Positions 1-7,629 are shown, numbered from the stretch's first letter. The stretch: 9,197 nucleotides of DNA from Porphyromonadaceae bacterium (GCA_003517945.1 DOZP01000007.1:2298-11494); one strand, 5' to 3'. Program-made: numbers and translations. Notes: a model not told the origin generated them from the sequence alone.

Positions 1-1043
1 TGGATTTATTCTTAAGCGGAAAAATGCCTAAGATCAATTATTCGTCTGTTGAAATGAAAGAAAACATTGCGACGCGCGCCGCCTCCGCAACCATGCTCGG
101 CTTGTATGCCCAGAAGGTTGAAAATATGATTGTAGCATCGGCAGATCTCAGCAATTCGGACAAGACAGACGGCTTCCTTAAATATACAAAAGCATTCAAA
201 AAGGGAGATTTCTCCGGACAGTTCCTGCAGATAGGCGTTAGCGAGCTGACCATGGCATGCATCATGAACGGCATGGCATTGCACGGCGGCGTTATACCCG
301 TATGCGGCACATTCTTCGTCTTCTCCGATTATATGAAACCTGCCGTACGCCTGGCTGCGTTGATGAATCTACACGTGATTTACGTATGGACACACGATTC
401 ATTCCGCGTAGGCGAAGACGGCCCTACGCACCAGCCTGTAGAGCACGAAGCACAAATCCGCCTGTTGGAACACCTGCATAACCATAAAGGAAAACGCTCG
501 ACGGTTGTTCTTCGTCCGGCCGATGCGGAAGAAACGATTTATGCATGGAAGGCAGCCGTAGAAGGTAATCGTCCGACAGCGCTGATCCTATCCCGCCAGA
601 ACATCAATAATCTGCCGGCGGCAAGCGGCAACCGCCGTAAAGAGGCTCAGCAGATTACCAAAGGCGGATACATTGTCAGCGACTGCAAAGGCAAACCGAA
701 TGTGGTGATGCTGGCCAGCGGTTCCGAAGTGGCAACCCTTGTGGAAGGCGCTGAAAAACTGGAGAAAGAAGGTATCAAAGTACGTATCGTATCTGTTCCT
801 TCGGAGGGGTTATTCCGCGACCAGAAAGCAGATTATCAGGATAGTGTATTACCGAAAGGCGTCAAACGTTTCGGGCTGACATCCGGATTGCCGGTTACCT
901 TGCAGGGACTTGTCGGAGACAATGGCGCTATCCACGGCATGCCAAGTTTCGGATATTCGGCTCCTTATAAGGTATTAGACCAGAAACTCGGTTTTACCGG
1001 CGACAATGTCTATAAGCTCGTAAAGAAAATGATTAAAGACTAA
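1..1043 (+). CDS. tkt: Transketolase, C-terminal half (5' partial)
   Basis: Thiamine-diphosphate enzyme that moves two-carbon ketol units between sugar phosphates in the cytoplasmic non-oxidative pentose phosphate pathway. The reading frame is open to the left edge (first full codon at base 3, reading DLFLSGK before the Met at 24), so that Met is internal and the true start lies upstream. Counting from Met24, the pyrimidine-binding domain spans about residues 13-195 and the C-terminal domain about 210-339. The cofactor-activating Glu is E74 in GVSELTMA. The family motif GEDGPTHQP is at 130-138, with H136 as a substrate-binding His, and ILSRQN is at 188-193. The end (HGMPSFGYSAPYKVL and on) is a normal transketolase C-terminus. 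Family members are about 660-670 residues, so roughly half is present. No frameshift is seen. rpiB, from the same pathway, follows after 139 bases. The identification is secure; whether the organism has other transketolase copies cannot be seen. Confidence 0.95.
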   Translation, partial: DLFLSGKMPKINYSSVEMKENIATRAASATMLGLYAQKVENMIVASADLSNSDKTDGFLKYTKAFKKGDFSGQFLQIGVSELTMACIMNGMALHGGVIPVCGTFFVFSDYMKPAVRLAALMNLHVIYVWTHDSFRVGEDGPTHQPVEHEAQIRLLEHLHNHKGKRSTVVLRPADAEETIYAWKAAVEGNRPTALILSRQNINNLPAASGNRRKEAQQITKGGYIVSDCKGKPNVVMLASGSEVATLVEGAEKLEKEGIKVRIVSVPSEGLFRDQKADYQDSVLPKGVKRFGLTSGLPVTLQGLVGDNGAIHGMPSFGYSAPYKVLDQKLGFTGDNVYKLVKKMIKD

Positions 1044-1063
1044 CCATTTCAAAAAAAACAAAC

Positions 1064-1117
1064 AGTTAAAGGTTAACAGTCCGCAACCGAATAACCGGAC
1101 TTTAGCCTTTAACTTTT
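1064..1117 (+). terminator. Long hairpin after transketolase, possible terminator
   Basis: AGTTAAAGG (1064-1072) pairs perfectly with CCTTTAACT (1106-1114). AGTCCG (1078-1083) pairs with CGGACT (1096-1101). The bases between them also pair (one G-T wobble, one bulged C at 1077), giving about 19 near-continuous pairs around a 12-base loop. A short T run (1114-1117) follows and an A run (1051-1058) precedes. The structure is seen directly. Its role as a terminator is inferred and weakened by the short T tract. It may instead be an RNA processing or stabilising element between tkt and rpiB. Confidence 0.5.
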
Positions 1118-1182
1118 CAGGATAACCGTCAGATTACATTCTATTTTTCTTGTTTTAACCGTTTTGTATAAACATATAAATT

Positions 1183-1629
1183 ATGAATTACGCCAATACG
1201 ATCATCGGATTAGCCAGTGACCATACAGGTTATGAATATAAAGAATTTATCAAAAAACACCTGGAAAAAAGAGGCTTGAAATATATTGATTTCGGTACTG
1301 ATTCCACTGAAAGAAGCGATTATCCCGATTATGCCCATAAATTGGGCAAAGCGATTGAGAGCAAAGAACTGGAAATGGGTATTGCATTGTGCGGTACGGG
1401 AAACGGTATGGCTTTCACGCTCAATAAATATCCGTCTATACGTGCAGGACTTGCCTGGAACGAAGAAATTGCGATGCTTGTAAGCGCACACAATAAAGCG
1501 AATGTGCTGGTAATGCCTGCACGGTTCGTCACACAGGAGGAAGTAGCAAAAATGGTTGATGCCTATCTGGATACGCCGTTTGAAGGCGGACGCCATCAGG
1601 AACGCTTGGATAAAATAGGTATCCTCTGA
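1183..1629 (+). CDS. rpiB: Ribose-5-phosphate isomerase B
   Basis: Interconverts ribose 5-phosphate and ribulose 5-phosphate in the cytoplasm; the fold belongs to the RpiB/LacAB family. The protein is 148 residues, the usual length. It carries ASDHTGYEYK at 11-20 (phosphate/substrate-binding D13-H14), the active-site loop ALCGTGNGM at 68-76 with C70 matching the catalytic Cys66 of the E. coli enzyme, SAHNKANVL at 101-109 with H103 matching E. coli His99, and FEGGRHQERL near the end, which is almost the same as in E. coli. The Cys marks it as the Cys-type RpiB rather than the mycobacterial Glu type. The start is the ATG at 1183, preceded by A/T-rich sequence (aacatataaatt) with no Shine-Dalgarno motif, as is normal in Bacteroidota. 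It follows tkt, so the two probably serve together. An allose-6-phosphate isomerase role is possible for this family but less likely next to tkt. Confidence 0.95.
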   Translation: MNYANTIIGLASDHTGYEYKEFIKKHLEKRGLKYIDFGTDSTERSDYPDYAHKLGKAIESKELEMGIALCGTGNGMAFTLNKYPSIRAGLAWNEEIAMLVSAHNKANVLVMPARFVTQEEVAKMVDAYLDTPFEGGRHQERLDKIGIL

Positions 1630-1672
1630 CAAATCGTTTTCGCTGCAATTCGTAATAAAATGACCAAATTCA

Positions 1673-1705
1673 GTCGCAGCAAACTGCGACAGCCATGCTT
1701 ATGGC
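1673..1705 (+). repeat. Two adjacent perfect hairpins between rpiB and the HTCS
   Basis: GTCGCAG (1673-1679) and CTGCGAC (1684-1690) form a perfect 7-bp stem around the loop CAAA. One base later, GCCAT (1692-1696) and ATGGC (1701-1705) form a perfect 5-bp stem around GCTT. No T tract follows either stem, so they are not classical intrinsic terminators. In addition GCTGC (1642-1646) can pair with GCAGC (1676-1680), which would compete with the first stem. They lie 43 bases after the rpiB stop and about 55 bases ahead of the candidate HTCS promoter box. They could end or stabilise the rpiB transcript, or bind a protein; the role is unknown. Confidence 0.5.
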
Positions 1706-1759
1706 AGATAATAGAAGTCTTTTAACAGAATTCAAACCTGCATTTCTGTTTTTTACGGA

Positions 1760-1767
1760 TATTTTTG
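1760..1767 (+). promoter_or_regulatory. Candidate -7 promoter box for the HTCS gene
   Basis: TATTTTTG is an exact match to the Bacteroides -7 element TAnnTTTG. It lies 20 bases before the ATG at 1788, which would give a short untranslated leader. No clear -33 TTTG is seen at the right distance (CCTG at 1737-1740 is the nearest candidate), so the promoter is plausible but unproven. It fits the choice of 1788 as start, because the more upstream ATG codons would lie outside the transcript. Confidence 0.4.
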
Positions 1768-1787
1768 TATTCAAAAACATCCATTTT

Positions 1788-4700
1788 ATGAAAAAATCCT
1801 GTTTCACTTTTTTCCTATGCCTGTTTTTTTTAAATACATACGCTGTTCAAGCCGCCTCATTTCGCCAATTAGACGTAGAAAACGGGCTAAGCAGCAGGCA
1901 GGTATTTCAGATAAAAAAGGATACGACCGGATTTGTATGGATATTTACCTCTATGGGTATAGACCGGTATGACGGCACGGCATTCAGGCATTACGGATTA
2001 AATGAAAAAGTAGAATCCAAAGACCATATTCTCTCTTCTTCCGTTATGACATGTGACAGTCACGGACACCTGTGGATATCCATAAAAAACGGAGAAATCT
2101 ACTCATACGACCGGGCAACAGATGACTTTATACTGAAAATCAACCTATCCGAGTATTTTCCGGAAGTAATCTCGCTGAATTTTATTTACTTTGATACCCA
2201 CGGGCGTTTATGGATATGCCTGTCCGAAGGCCTGTATCGATTCGATCCGGCATCAGAAAAAATAGAGGAGATACCCGGTTTTTCAAATGTAAACACGACT
2301 AAAATCATTCAGTATAATAATGCATTCTATGTAGGTACGGACACACATTTATTCCGCCTGCCGGAAAATACGGATAAGAAAATATTCGCCACGCCCGAAA
2401 AAATACCCACGGAAACAGGAACTATCGAATCGTTGCATCTTCACAAAGACCGCCTTTACATAGGAACATTTTCAAACAGCGCTTTCGTTTTCGATTTAAA
2501 ATCCGGAAATTTCACCCCACTCGCAGGCGTTATCCCCCAGGTACCCGTCCGTTCCGTCATAACGGCAAATGAAAATGAAATATGGTTTGGAACCGACGGC
2601 GGCGGACTTTATATATTGAACGCGGAAAATCATCAGTTGAAAAAAATAATCACGGCAGACGAAGATGAAGCTAATCATCTCGGCGGAAATACCATATCCG
2701 ATATGCTGGCAGATAAAAATGATCGTATCTGGGTAAGCACCAGCACAAACGGGATCAGTATTTTTGATCCGCAATACAATGATATTAACCGGATTAAGCA
2801 TGAACATAAAAATCATAATTCATTACTGTCCAATCATGTTAACATCATTATGGAAGATTCGGACGGTGACGTGTGGTACGGAACGAATAACGGCGTCAGT
2901 TTATACCGGAAAAAACAACTAAAATGGTCGCACTTCCTGCATAATAACACAGGCGATACCAGCCCACCGGCCGTCATTCTGGCTCTGTGCGAAGACAGTC
3001 AGAAACAAATATGGGCAGGAGGATACGGCAACGGCCTTTTTTGCATTGATAAATCCGACGGAACGATACGGCAAACCGAAAAAGCCGGCATCACTCCCGG
3101 AAAAGGGATAACGACCGATTATATATTTTCCCTCTATGCCGAAAATGAATTTGTCTGGATCGGCGGCATAGAAGGCCAACTGATGCGCTACAATACCAAA
3201 GATAAAACATATACCTATTTTCCGGAAACCTGTATCGGAGACATCAAATCCGGTGGTAGCGACAGGCTTCTGCTGGCCACCTGCAACGGGCTCGGGCTGT
3301 TAGATAAGACAACCGCTGCCATTCAGACCATCTCGTCTTTCAACAACCTGACGCTTACATATCCGGTCCGTTGCCTGATACGGGCATCAGACGGAGATAT
3401 ATGGATGGCAACAGACGGACAAGGATTAATTCGTCACAATCCGGAAACGAATCTCTCCGGTATCTATACTTCCGGCGATATCATCAAATCGAACGTGATA
3501 AACGGCATTGTCGAAGATGTTTTAGGAAGAATCTGGTTTACGACCGAAAAGGAGCTTTATATGATCGACCCTCCCGGAAATGAAGTCATCTGTATGAACG
3601 AGTTCATCGGCATTGAATGGGGGTATTTCAATTCCAATGCCTGCCTGTCCATGAGAAACGGCCGCCTGGCTTTCGGCACGGCCAAAGGCGTAATCGAATT
3701 TTCGCCTTATTTCAATATGAATTTAAAAGATTCTTTGCCGGTGCTATTCACTGATTTCAAATTACTTTATGAATCCGTAAAAGCCGGCTCTACCGATTCT
3801 CCGATCAAGCAGGCTATTAATGAAACCCGTACCCTTTCTCTTAAATATGAACAGAATTCCTTTTCCATATCCTTTTCCGCAATCAATTTTATCCACCCGC
3901 ACCAAATAGAATACCTGTATAAATTAGACCCATTTGATTCGCAGTGGCGAACCGCTCCTTCTACCCGCCAGGCGGAGTACATGAACCTGGATCCCGGAAG
4001 CTATACGTTCCGGTTGAAAGCGATCAATAAATATACAAAGAAAACGGCCGGGGAGAGAACGATCCTGATCCATATAAACAGGCCATTCCGGGCATCATGG
4101 TGGGCCATTGCGTGCTACGTTGCATTATCTGTTATCCTCATCTACCTGATTGTCCAATATATACGTAACCGCATTGCCCGGCACGACGCAAAAGAAAAAA
4201 TACGCTTTTTTATTGATGTCGCCCACGATATACGCACTCCTATCTCCCTGATAAAAGCGCCCTTAAGCGAAATAGAGGCAGAAGAAAACCTGACCGGACA
4301 CGGAAAAGAATTATTAGGCGTTGCCATGAAAAATGCGGAAAAATTGTTTATGATGATTTCTCAACTGCTGGATCTGCAGAAAACAGACCTGGCGGCAGAG
4401 AAATTAAACATAACGCAACTGGATATAAACAGCTACATGCACGAGAAAATAACGTTTTTCCGGATGGCTTCCGTACAAAAAGGCGTCTCCCTTCACCTGG
4501 TAATCCGGGAAGATTTTCCTGAGATCCGGTTTGATAAAGGCAAAATGGATAAAATCATCGATAACCTGCTATCCAATGCCATCAAATATACGGAAAAAGG
4601 AGCGGTGACTGTATACCTGGACTATTCCGGCGACAACTGGTCTGTCAAAATAGAAGATACGGGTATAGGTATACCGGCGAATGAGCAAAAACATTTATTC

Positions 4701-5690
4701 AAGGAGTTTTATCGTGCGGAAAACGCGATTAATTCCAATGAAAGCGGTTCGGGAATCGGATTGGTACTGACACACAGGCTTATCCGGTTAATGCAGGGGA
4801 CTATTACATTTTCAAGTAAAGAAAAGGAAGGTTCTTCCTTCATCGTGCACTTCCCTTTAAAAGTAAATACAACGCAACCAAAATCCATACACAAAAGAAC
4901 AGAAACGATCCAGCAAGAAATATATGAAAAAACCAATTCGGCCGAAAAAGAGATTCTTCTGCTGGCAGAAAATAATAAAGAAATACGCAAATATCTGAAA
5001 AACAGCCTGTCGGCAGATTTTCAGGTTATAGATGTACCGGACGGGGAGCAAATACCGGAACTGGCAAAAGAACTGAATCCGGCTATTATCATATCAGATG
5101 TTTTGATGCCTAAATTAAGGGGAGACGAGGCCTGCAGGATACTCAAGTCGTCCGTAGAAACAAGTCATATACCTTTTATCTTACTATCCGCTTTAAGTGA
5201 AAAGGAACATGTCATCCTCGGATTAGAAGCGGGCGCCAATGATTATATCATCAAACCATTTGATTTCAACATCCTGAAAGCACGTATCCTGAATATACTG
5301 AACAACAGGGAAATTCTGCGAAAAAAAGTATTATCGGCGGAAACCGGATCAGACGAGTCAAACTATACAAATCAATTAGACAAAGAGTTTCTGGATAAAG
5401 CCATAAAGATCATTGAAGAAGAACTGGCAAATTCCGATTTTTCCATCACCGAATTCTGTAAAATATTAGGGATGAGCCGGACGTCGGTATACAACAAGAT
5501 TAAAACGTTAACCAACCAATCGCCAAACGATTTTATAAGGATCATTCGTTTAAACAAAGCAAAAGAACTTCTCAAAACAAAAAAATATACCGTCTCCGAG
5601 ATCGCATATATGACGGGGTATTCCGATCCCAAATATTTCAGCACAAGTTTTAAGAAACAATTCGGCATCAGTCCGAGTAAATCCGACTAA
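1788..5690 (+). CDS. Hybrid two-component system sensor/regulator (HTCS)
   Basis: One-protein glycan sensor and transcription activator of the Bacteroidales HTCS family, 1300 residues. Order: signal peptide 1-22 (KK, hydrophobic core, then AVQA); periplasmic propeller repeats of the Reg_prop type, for example around 45-64, 90-108, 136-153, 262-277, 308-327, 357-374, 402-421, 533-549 and 576-594; Y_Y_Y domain about 655-765; one membrane segment about 771-791; HisKA with phospho-acceptor H813 in DVAHDIRTP; HATPase with N box NLLSNAIKYT (926-935), DTGIGIP (957-963) and GSGIGL (987-992); receiver about 1055-1170 with D1104, S1134 and K1156; AraC-type HTH about 1218-1298. The acidic pocket of the receiver reads AENN (1060-1063) rather than the usual DD or ED pair. 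An in-frame ATG at 1695 would put 31 residues before the signal peptide, so 1788 is chosen. It precedes the amino-sugar operon and probably controls it. Confidence 0.95.
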   Translation: MKKSCFTFFLCLFFLNTYAVQAASFRQLDVENGLSSRQVFQIKKDTTGFVWIFTSMGIDRYDGTAFRHYGLNEKVESKDHILSSSVMTCDSHGHLWISIKNGEIYSYDRATDDFILKINLSEYFPEVISLNFIYFDTHGRLWICLSEGLYRFDPASEKIEEIPGFSNVNTTKIIQYNNAFYVGTDTHLFRLPENTDKKIFATPEKIPTETGTIESLHLHKDRLYIGTFSNSAFVFDLKSGNFTPLAGVIPQVPVRSVITANENEIWFGTDGGGLYILNAENHQLKKIITADEDEANHLGGNTISDMLADKNDRIWVSTSTNGISIFDPQYNDINRIKHEHKNHNSLLSNHVNIIMEDSDGDVWYGTNNGVSLYRKKQLKWSHFLHNNTGDTSPPAVILALCEDSQKQIWAGGYGNGLFCIDKSDGTIRQTEKAGITPGKGITTDYIFSLYAENEFVWIGGIEGQLMRYNTKDKTYTYFPETCIGDIKSGGSDRLLLATCNGLGLLDKTTAAIQTISSFNNLTLTYPVRCLIRASDGDIWMATDGQGLIRHNPETNLSGIYTSGDIIKSNVINGIVEDVLGRIWFTTEKELYMIDPPGNEVICMNEFIGIEWGYFNSNACLSMRNGRLAFGTAKGVIEFSPYFNMNLKDSLPVLFTDFKLLYESVKAGSTDSPIKQAINETRTLSLKYEQNSFSISFSAINFIHPHQIEYLYKLDPFDSQWRTAPSTRQAEYMNLDPGSYTFRLKAINKYTKKTAGERTILIHINRPFRASWWAIACYVALSVILIYLIVQYIRNRIARHDAKEKIRFFIDVAHDIRTPISLIKAPLSEIEAEENLTGHGKELLGVAMKNAEKLFMMISQLLDLQKTDLAAEKLNITQLDINSYMHEKITFFRMASVQKGVSLHLVIREDFPEIRFDKGKMDKIIDNLLSNAIKYTEKGAVTVYLDYSGDNWSVKIEDTGIGIPANEQKHLFKEFYRAENAINSNESGSGIGLVLTHRLIRLMQGTITFSSKEKEGSSFIVHFPLKVNTTQPKSIHKRTETIQQEIYEKTNSAEKEILLLAENNKEIRKYLKNSLSADFQVIDVPDGEQIPELAKELNPAIIISDVLMPKLRGDEACRILKSSVETSHIPFILLSALSEKEHVILGLEAGANDYIIKPFDFNILKARILNILNNREILRKKVLSAETGSDESNYTNQLDKEFLDKAIKIIEEELANSDFSITEFCKILGMSRTSVYNKIKTLTNQSPNDFIRIIRLNKAKELLKTKKYTVSEIAYMTGYSDPKYFSTSFKKQFGISPSKSD

Positions 5691-5700
5691 AACCACCCCA

Positions 5701-5767
5701 TTGCTGATAGCTCCAAGGATTTTTTCCCTGCGGAAACAGCAAAAATGACAGCCTTTCGATTTTTTTT
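5701..5767 (+). terminator. Possible weak terminator after the HTCS gene
   Basis: TTGCTG (5701-5706) can pair with CAGCAA (5737-5742), with a small inner TCC/GGA pairing. A run of eight T (5760-5767) follows, but 17 bases past the stem rather than directly behind it. AAAAAT (5741-5746) could also pair with the start of the T run. The parts are seen; a terminator function is a weak inference. If it does not work, the HTCS transcript may run into the kinase operon. Confidence 0.25.
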
Positions 5768-5798
5768 GTCAGTTATCAAACCCCGTTTCTGAAGTTTG
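5765..5798 (+). promoter_or_regulatory. Candidate promoter of the kinase-to-lipoprotein operon
   Basis: TTTG (5765-5768) matches the Bacteroides -33 element. GAAGTTTG (5791-5798) matches the -7 element TAnnTTTG at all fixed positions but one. The spacing is 22 bases, near the usual 19-21. Transcription would begin near 5805, giving a leader of about 70 bases that contains the inverted repeat at 5819-5836. A near match, TAATATTG (5803-5810), lacks a -33 partner. Unproven. Confidence 0.35.
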
Positions 5799-5818
5799 TA
5801 AATAATATTGCATCCGGA

Positions 5819-5836
5819 ATGATTTGCCAAAATCAT
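5819..5836 (+). repeat. Perfect 7-bp inverted repeat ahead of the ROK kinase, candidate operator
   Basis: ATGATTT (5819-5825), spacer GCCA, AAATCAT (5830-5836). The repeat ends 36 bases before the kinase ATG. As DNA it is a symmetric site that a dimeric regulator could bind; as RNA it would be an A/T-rich hairpin in the leader. It is placed where a control site for the operon would be expected, but AraC-type HTCS outputs often bind direct rather than inverted repeats, so the partner protein is uncertain. Confidence 0.4.
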
Positions 5837-5872
5837 GAGCCGATAAAACATTCACATAATATATAATTAAAC

Positions 5873-6814
5873 ATGGAAACATATTTAGGCCTCGATCTGG
5901 GAGGAACAAAATTACTGATCGGAGAATCCGACTGCAGGGGTAATATTTTAAAATACAAGAAATACAATTCCGGTTATTTCAACCAACAATCGGCGTTGGA
6001 AATAATCAAAAATTCATTGGACGATTATATAAAAACCGTCGGTTGGACAAATACTAAACCGATCGGCATGGGCGTCGGCCTGATAGGCCGTGTTGACCCG
6101 GAACAAGGCATCTGGTTACAGATTGATCCGTCGCGTACCCAACCGATCCCTTTAGCCAACGAATTATTCAACCTGTACGGAATTCCTTGCCATATCGACA
6201 ATGACGTAAAAAGCGCAACGCGTGCGGAACGCCATTTTGGGTTCGGCCAACTATCAAAGAATTTTATCTATCTAAATGTAGGTACGGGTATAGCCGCCGG
6301 CTTCGTTGTCAACGGCAGGCAGATCCGCGGAAGCCATTACAATGCGGGAGAAGTCGGCCATACGCAGGTAGGGGTAAGCATAGGCATACCATGCGGTTGC
6401 GGCAGAACAGACTGCGTAGAGCAAATTGCTTCCGGTATCGGTTTGGACCGTTGCGCCCGTTTGTTAAAATCAACATTCAAAACGAACCTTCACATATCCG
6501 ACGAACCCGGTGAACGGGTCAGCATTCCGGAAATATTCGAATTGAGCAAAAAAGGCGATCCCTTGTGCGTGGAATTAGTGGAAAACGCATCGCAGGCATT
6601 AGCGAACCTGATCATGAACCTGGTAAGGGTCAGCGACCCCGATACGGTTGTTTTAGGCGGTGGTATCGTATCGGACGGATATATACACACCAAAGTGTTG
6701 GAGAAGCTGAATGCCAATACCATTCGTTTTGTAAAAAACGGAGTGGTAATCACCAAATTAAATCCGGATTTTATCGGCCTGCTTGGAGCGGCCGCCGTCG
6801 CAATGAACGTCTGA
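5873..6814 (+). CDS. ROK-family sugar kinase
   Basis: ATP-dependent hexose or amino-sugar kinase of the ROK family, cytoplasmic, 313 residues (normal length). It has the N-terminal phosphate-binding motif GLDLGGTK (6-13), the catalytic Asp D111 in HIDNDVKSA, a second glycine-rich segment NVGTGIAAG (135-143), the sugar-contacting stretch AGEVGHTQV (158-166) with E160 and H163, and the zinc site formed by H163 with C174, C176 and C181 in CGCGRTDC. A conserved LGGGI lies at 261-265. There is no N-terminal DNA-binding domain, so it is an enzyme and not a NagC/Mlc-type repressor. The start at 5873 (taattaaacATG) puts the DLGGTK motif at the expected position. It is the first gene of the cluster, 89 bases ahead of the isomerase-family gene. 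By context the substrate is probably an amino sugar such as GlcNAc, glucosamine or a galacto-isomer; the sequence alone does not separate this from glucose, mannose or fructose. Confidence 0.9.
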   Translation: METYLGLDLGGTKLLIGESDCRGNILKYKKYNSGYFNQQSALEIIKNSLDDYIKTVGWTNTKPIGMGVGLIGRVDPEQGIWLQIDPSRTQPIPLANELFNLYGIPCHIDNDVKSATRAERHFGFGQLSKNFIYLNVGTGIAAGFVVNGRQIRGSHYNAGEVGHTQVGVSIGIPCGCGRTDCVEQIASGIGLDRCARLLKSTFKTNLHISDEPGERVSIPEIFELSKKGDPLCVELVENASQALANLIMNLVRVSDPDTVVLGGGIVSDGYIHTKVLEKLNANTIRFVKNGVVITKLNPDFIGLLGAAAVAMNV

Positions 6815-6844
6815 CGGGGTTAATAATCGCGGCGTTAAACAGCT

Positions 6845-6886
6845 AACAATAAACAATAAATATAAAGCGTGATAAAAATATACGCT
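6845..6886 (+). repeat. Short repeats in the kinase/isomerase gap
   Basis: AACAATA occurs twice back to back (6845-6851, 6852-6858). It is followed by an inverted repeat AGCGT (6866-6870) / ACGCT (6882-6886) around an 11-base A/T-rich loop. They lie in the 89-base gap just before the isomerase-family gene. No promoter box is seen. They may form a minor intercistronic hairpin or be chance in A/T-rich DNA. Confidence 0.25.
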
Positions 6887-6903
6887 GTAAACACACAAAT
6901 CGT

Positions 6904-7629
6904 ATGAAAATAACAATTGCAAAAAACGAGACCGAATTTGATTGCATTTCCGCATGGCGCATTATAAGGGAAATACTTAGCAACCCAAAAGCCGTGATCG
7001 GATTATCCACAGGGAAAACAACCAAAAACATCCACCTGAATATCGGCAGGATTTATAAACAAGATCCGTTTGATACATCCGGAATCACATTATTCGGTGT
7101 GGACGAAGTAACCAATGTGCCCCGCGAATATGCCGGCGCATGCTATACGATGCTGAAAACCGAAATCATAGATGCATTAGGCATACCTGAACATCATTTC
7201 ATCATGCCTCCCACCTATTCGGATGATTTTGATAAGGAGGCCATGCTATTTCAGCAGGCACTGGAAACAAGGGGCGGCATAGACCTGCAGATGTTGGGAT
7301 TGGGAACAAACGGCCATTTAGGATTTAATCAGCCCGGAACCCCATTCGAAAGCGAAACGTGGCATTCCCTGATGGATAAGGAACTGGAAAGCCGGATACG
7401 GAAAGAAACCGGTACGGCACAGGATATTCCATTGGGAGGCCTGACATTGGGTATTAAAAATATCATGCATGCCCGGAAAATCATATTAGTCGCCAAAGGA
7501 GAAAGTAAAGCTGAAATCGTTAAGAAAATGCTGCACGGGCCTGTAACCACCGATGTGCCGGCATCTGTTCTGCAACTTCATCCGGATTGTGAGTTCATAC
7601 TGGATACGGACGCCGCCAAACTTCTTTAA
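6904..7629 (+). CDS. Glucosamine/galactosamine-6-phosphate isomerase (deaminase) family protein
   Basis: Member of the NagB/AgaI/6-phosphogluconolactonase superfamily, 241 residues, close to the short Firmicute NagB and to AgaI. Such enzymes turn an amino-sugar 6-phosphate into a ketose 6-phosphate plus ammonia in the cytoplasm. Visible motifs are the phosphate loop GLSTGKTT (33-40), VDEV with D67 (the general base, Asp72 in E. coli NagB), and LGTNGHLGFNQPG (133-145) with H138 (E. coli His143). Two positions differ from E. coli NagB: Asp141 is N136, which is also Asn in other short NagB and AgaI proteins, and Glu148 is Q143, where NagB and AgaI as I recall them keep Glu. The C-terminal half (GLTLGIKNI, PASVLQLHP) resembles AgaI more than NagB, so a galacto-substrate is possible. 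The gene lies between the kinase and the permease, as expected for a catabolic operon. The family is secure; substrate and reaction are not. Confidence 0.85.
   Translation: MKITIAKNETEFDCISAWRIIREILSNPKAVIGLSTGKTTKNIHLNIGRIYKQDPFDTSGITLFGVDEVTNVPREYAGACYTMLKTEIIDALGIPEHHFIMPPTYSDDFDKEAMLFQQALETRGGIDLQMLGLGTNGHLGFNQPGTPFESETWHSLMDKELESRIRKETGTAQDIPLGGLTLGIKNIMHARKIILVAKGESKAEIVKKMLHGPVTTDVPASVLQLHPDCEFILDTDAAKLL

Noticed and set aside
24..1043. Transketolase frame read as a complete gene starting at the ATG at 24
   Set aside because: The frame is open to the window edge, the residues before this Met fit the protein, and only the C-terminal half of a transketolase is present.
6392..6418. Asp before the third zinc Cys of the ROK kinase (CGCGRTDC instead of the common GC) as a broken metal site
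   Set aside because: All three Cys and the His are present, so the zinc site should form; the change is a mild variation.
7309..7317. Asn in place of Asp in the TNGH motif of the isomerase-family protein as a sign of inactivity
   Set aside because: Short NagB and AgaI proteins normally have Asn-Gly-His here, so this change alone is not unusual; only the Gln at the Glu position is kept as a finding.
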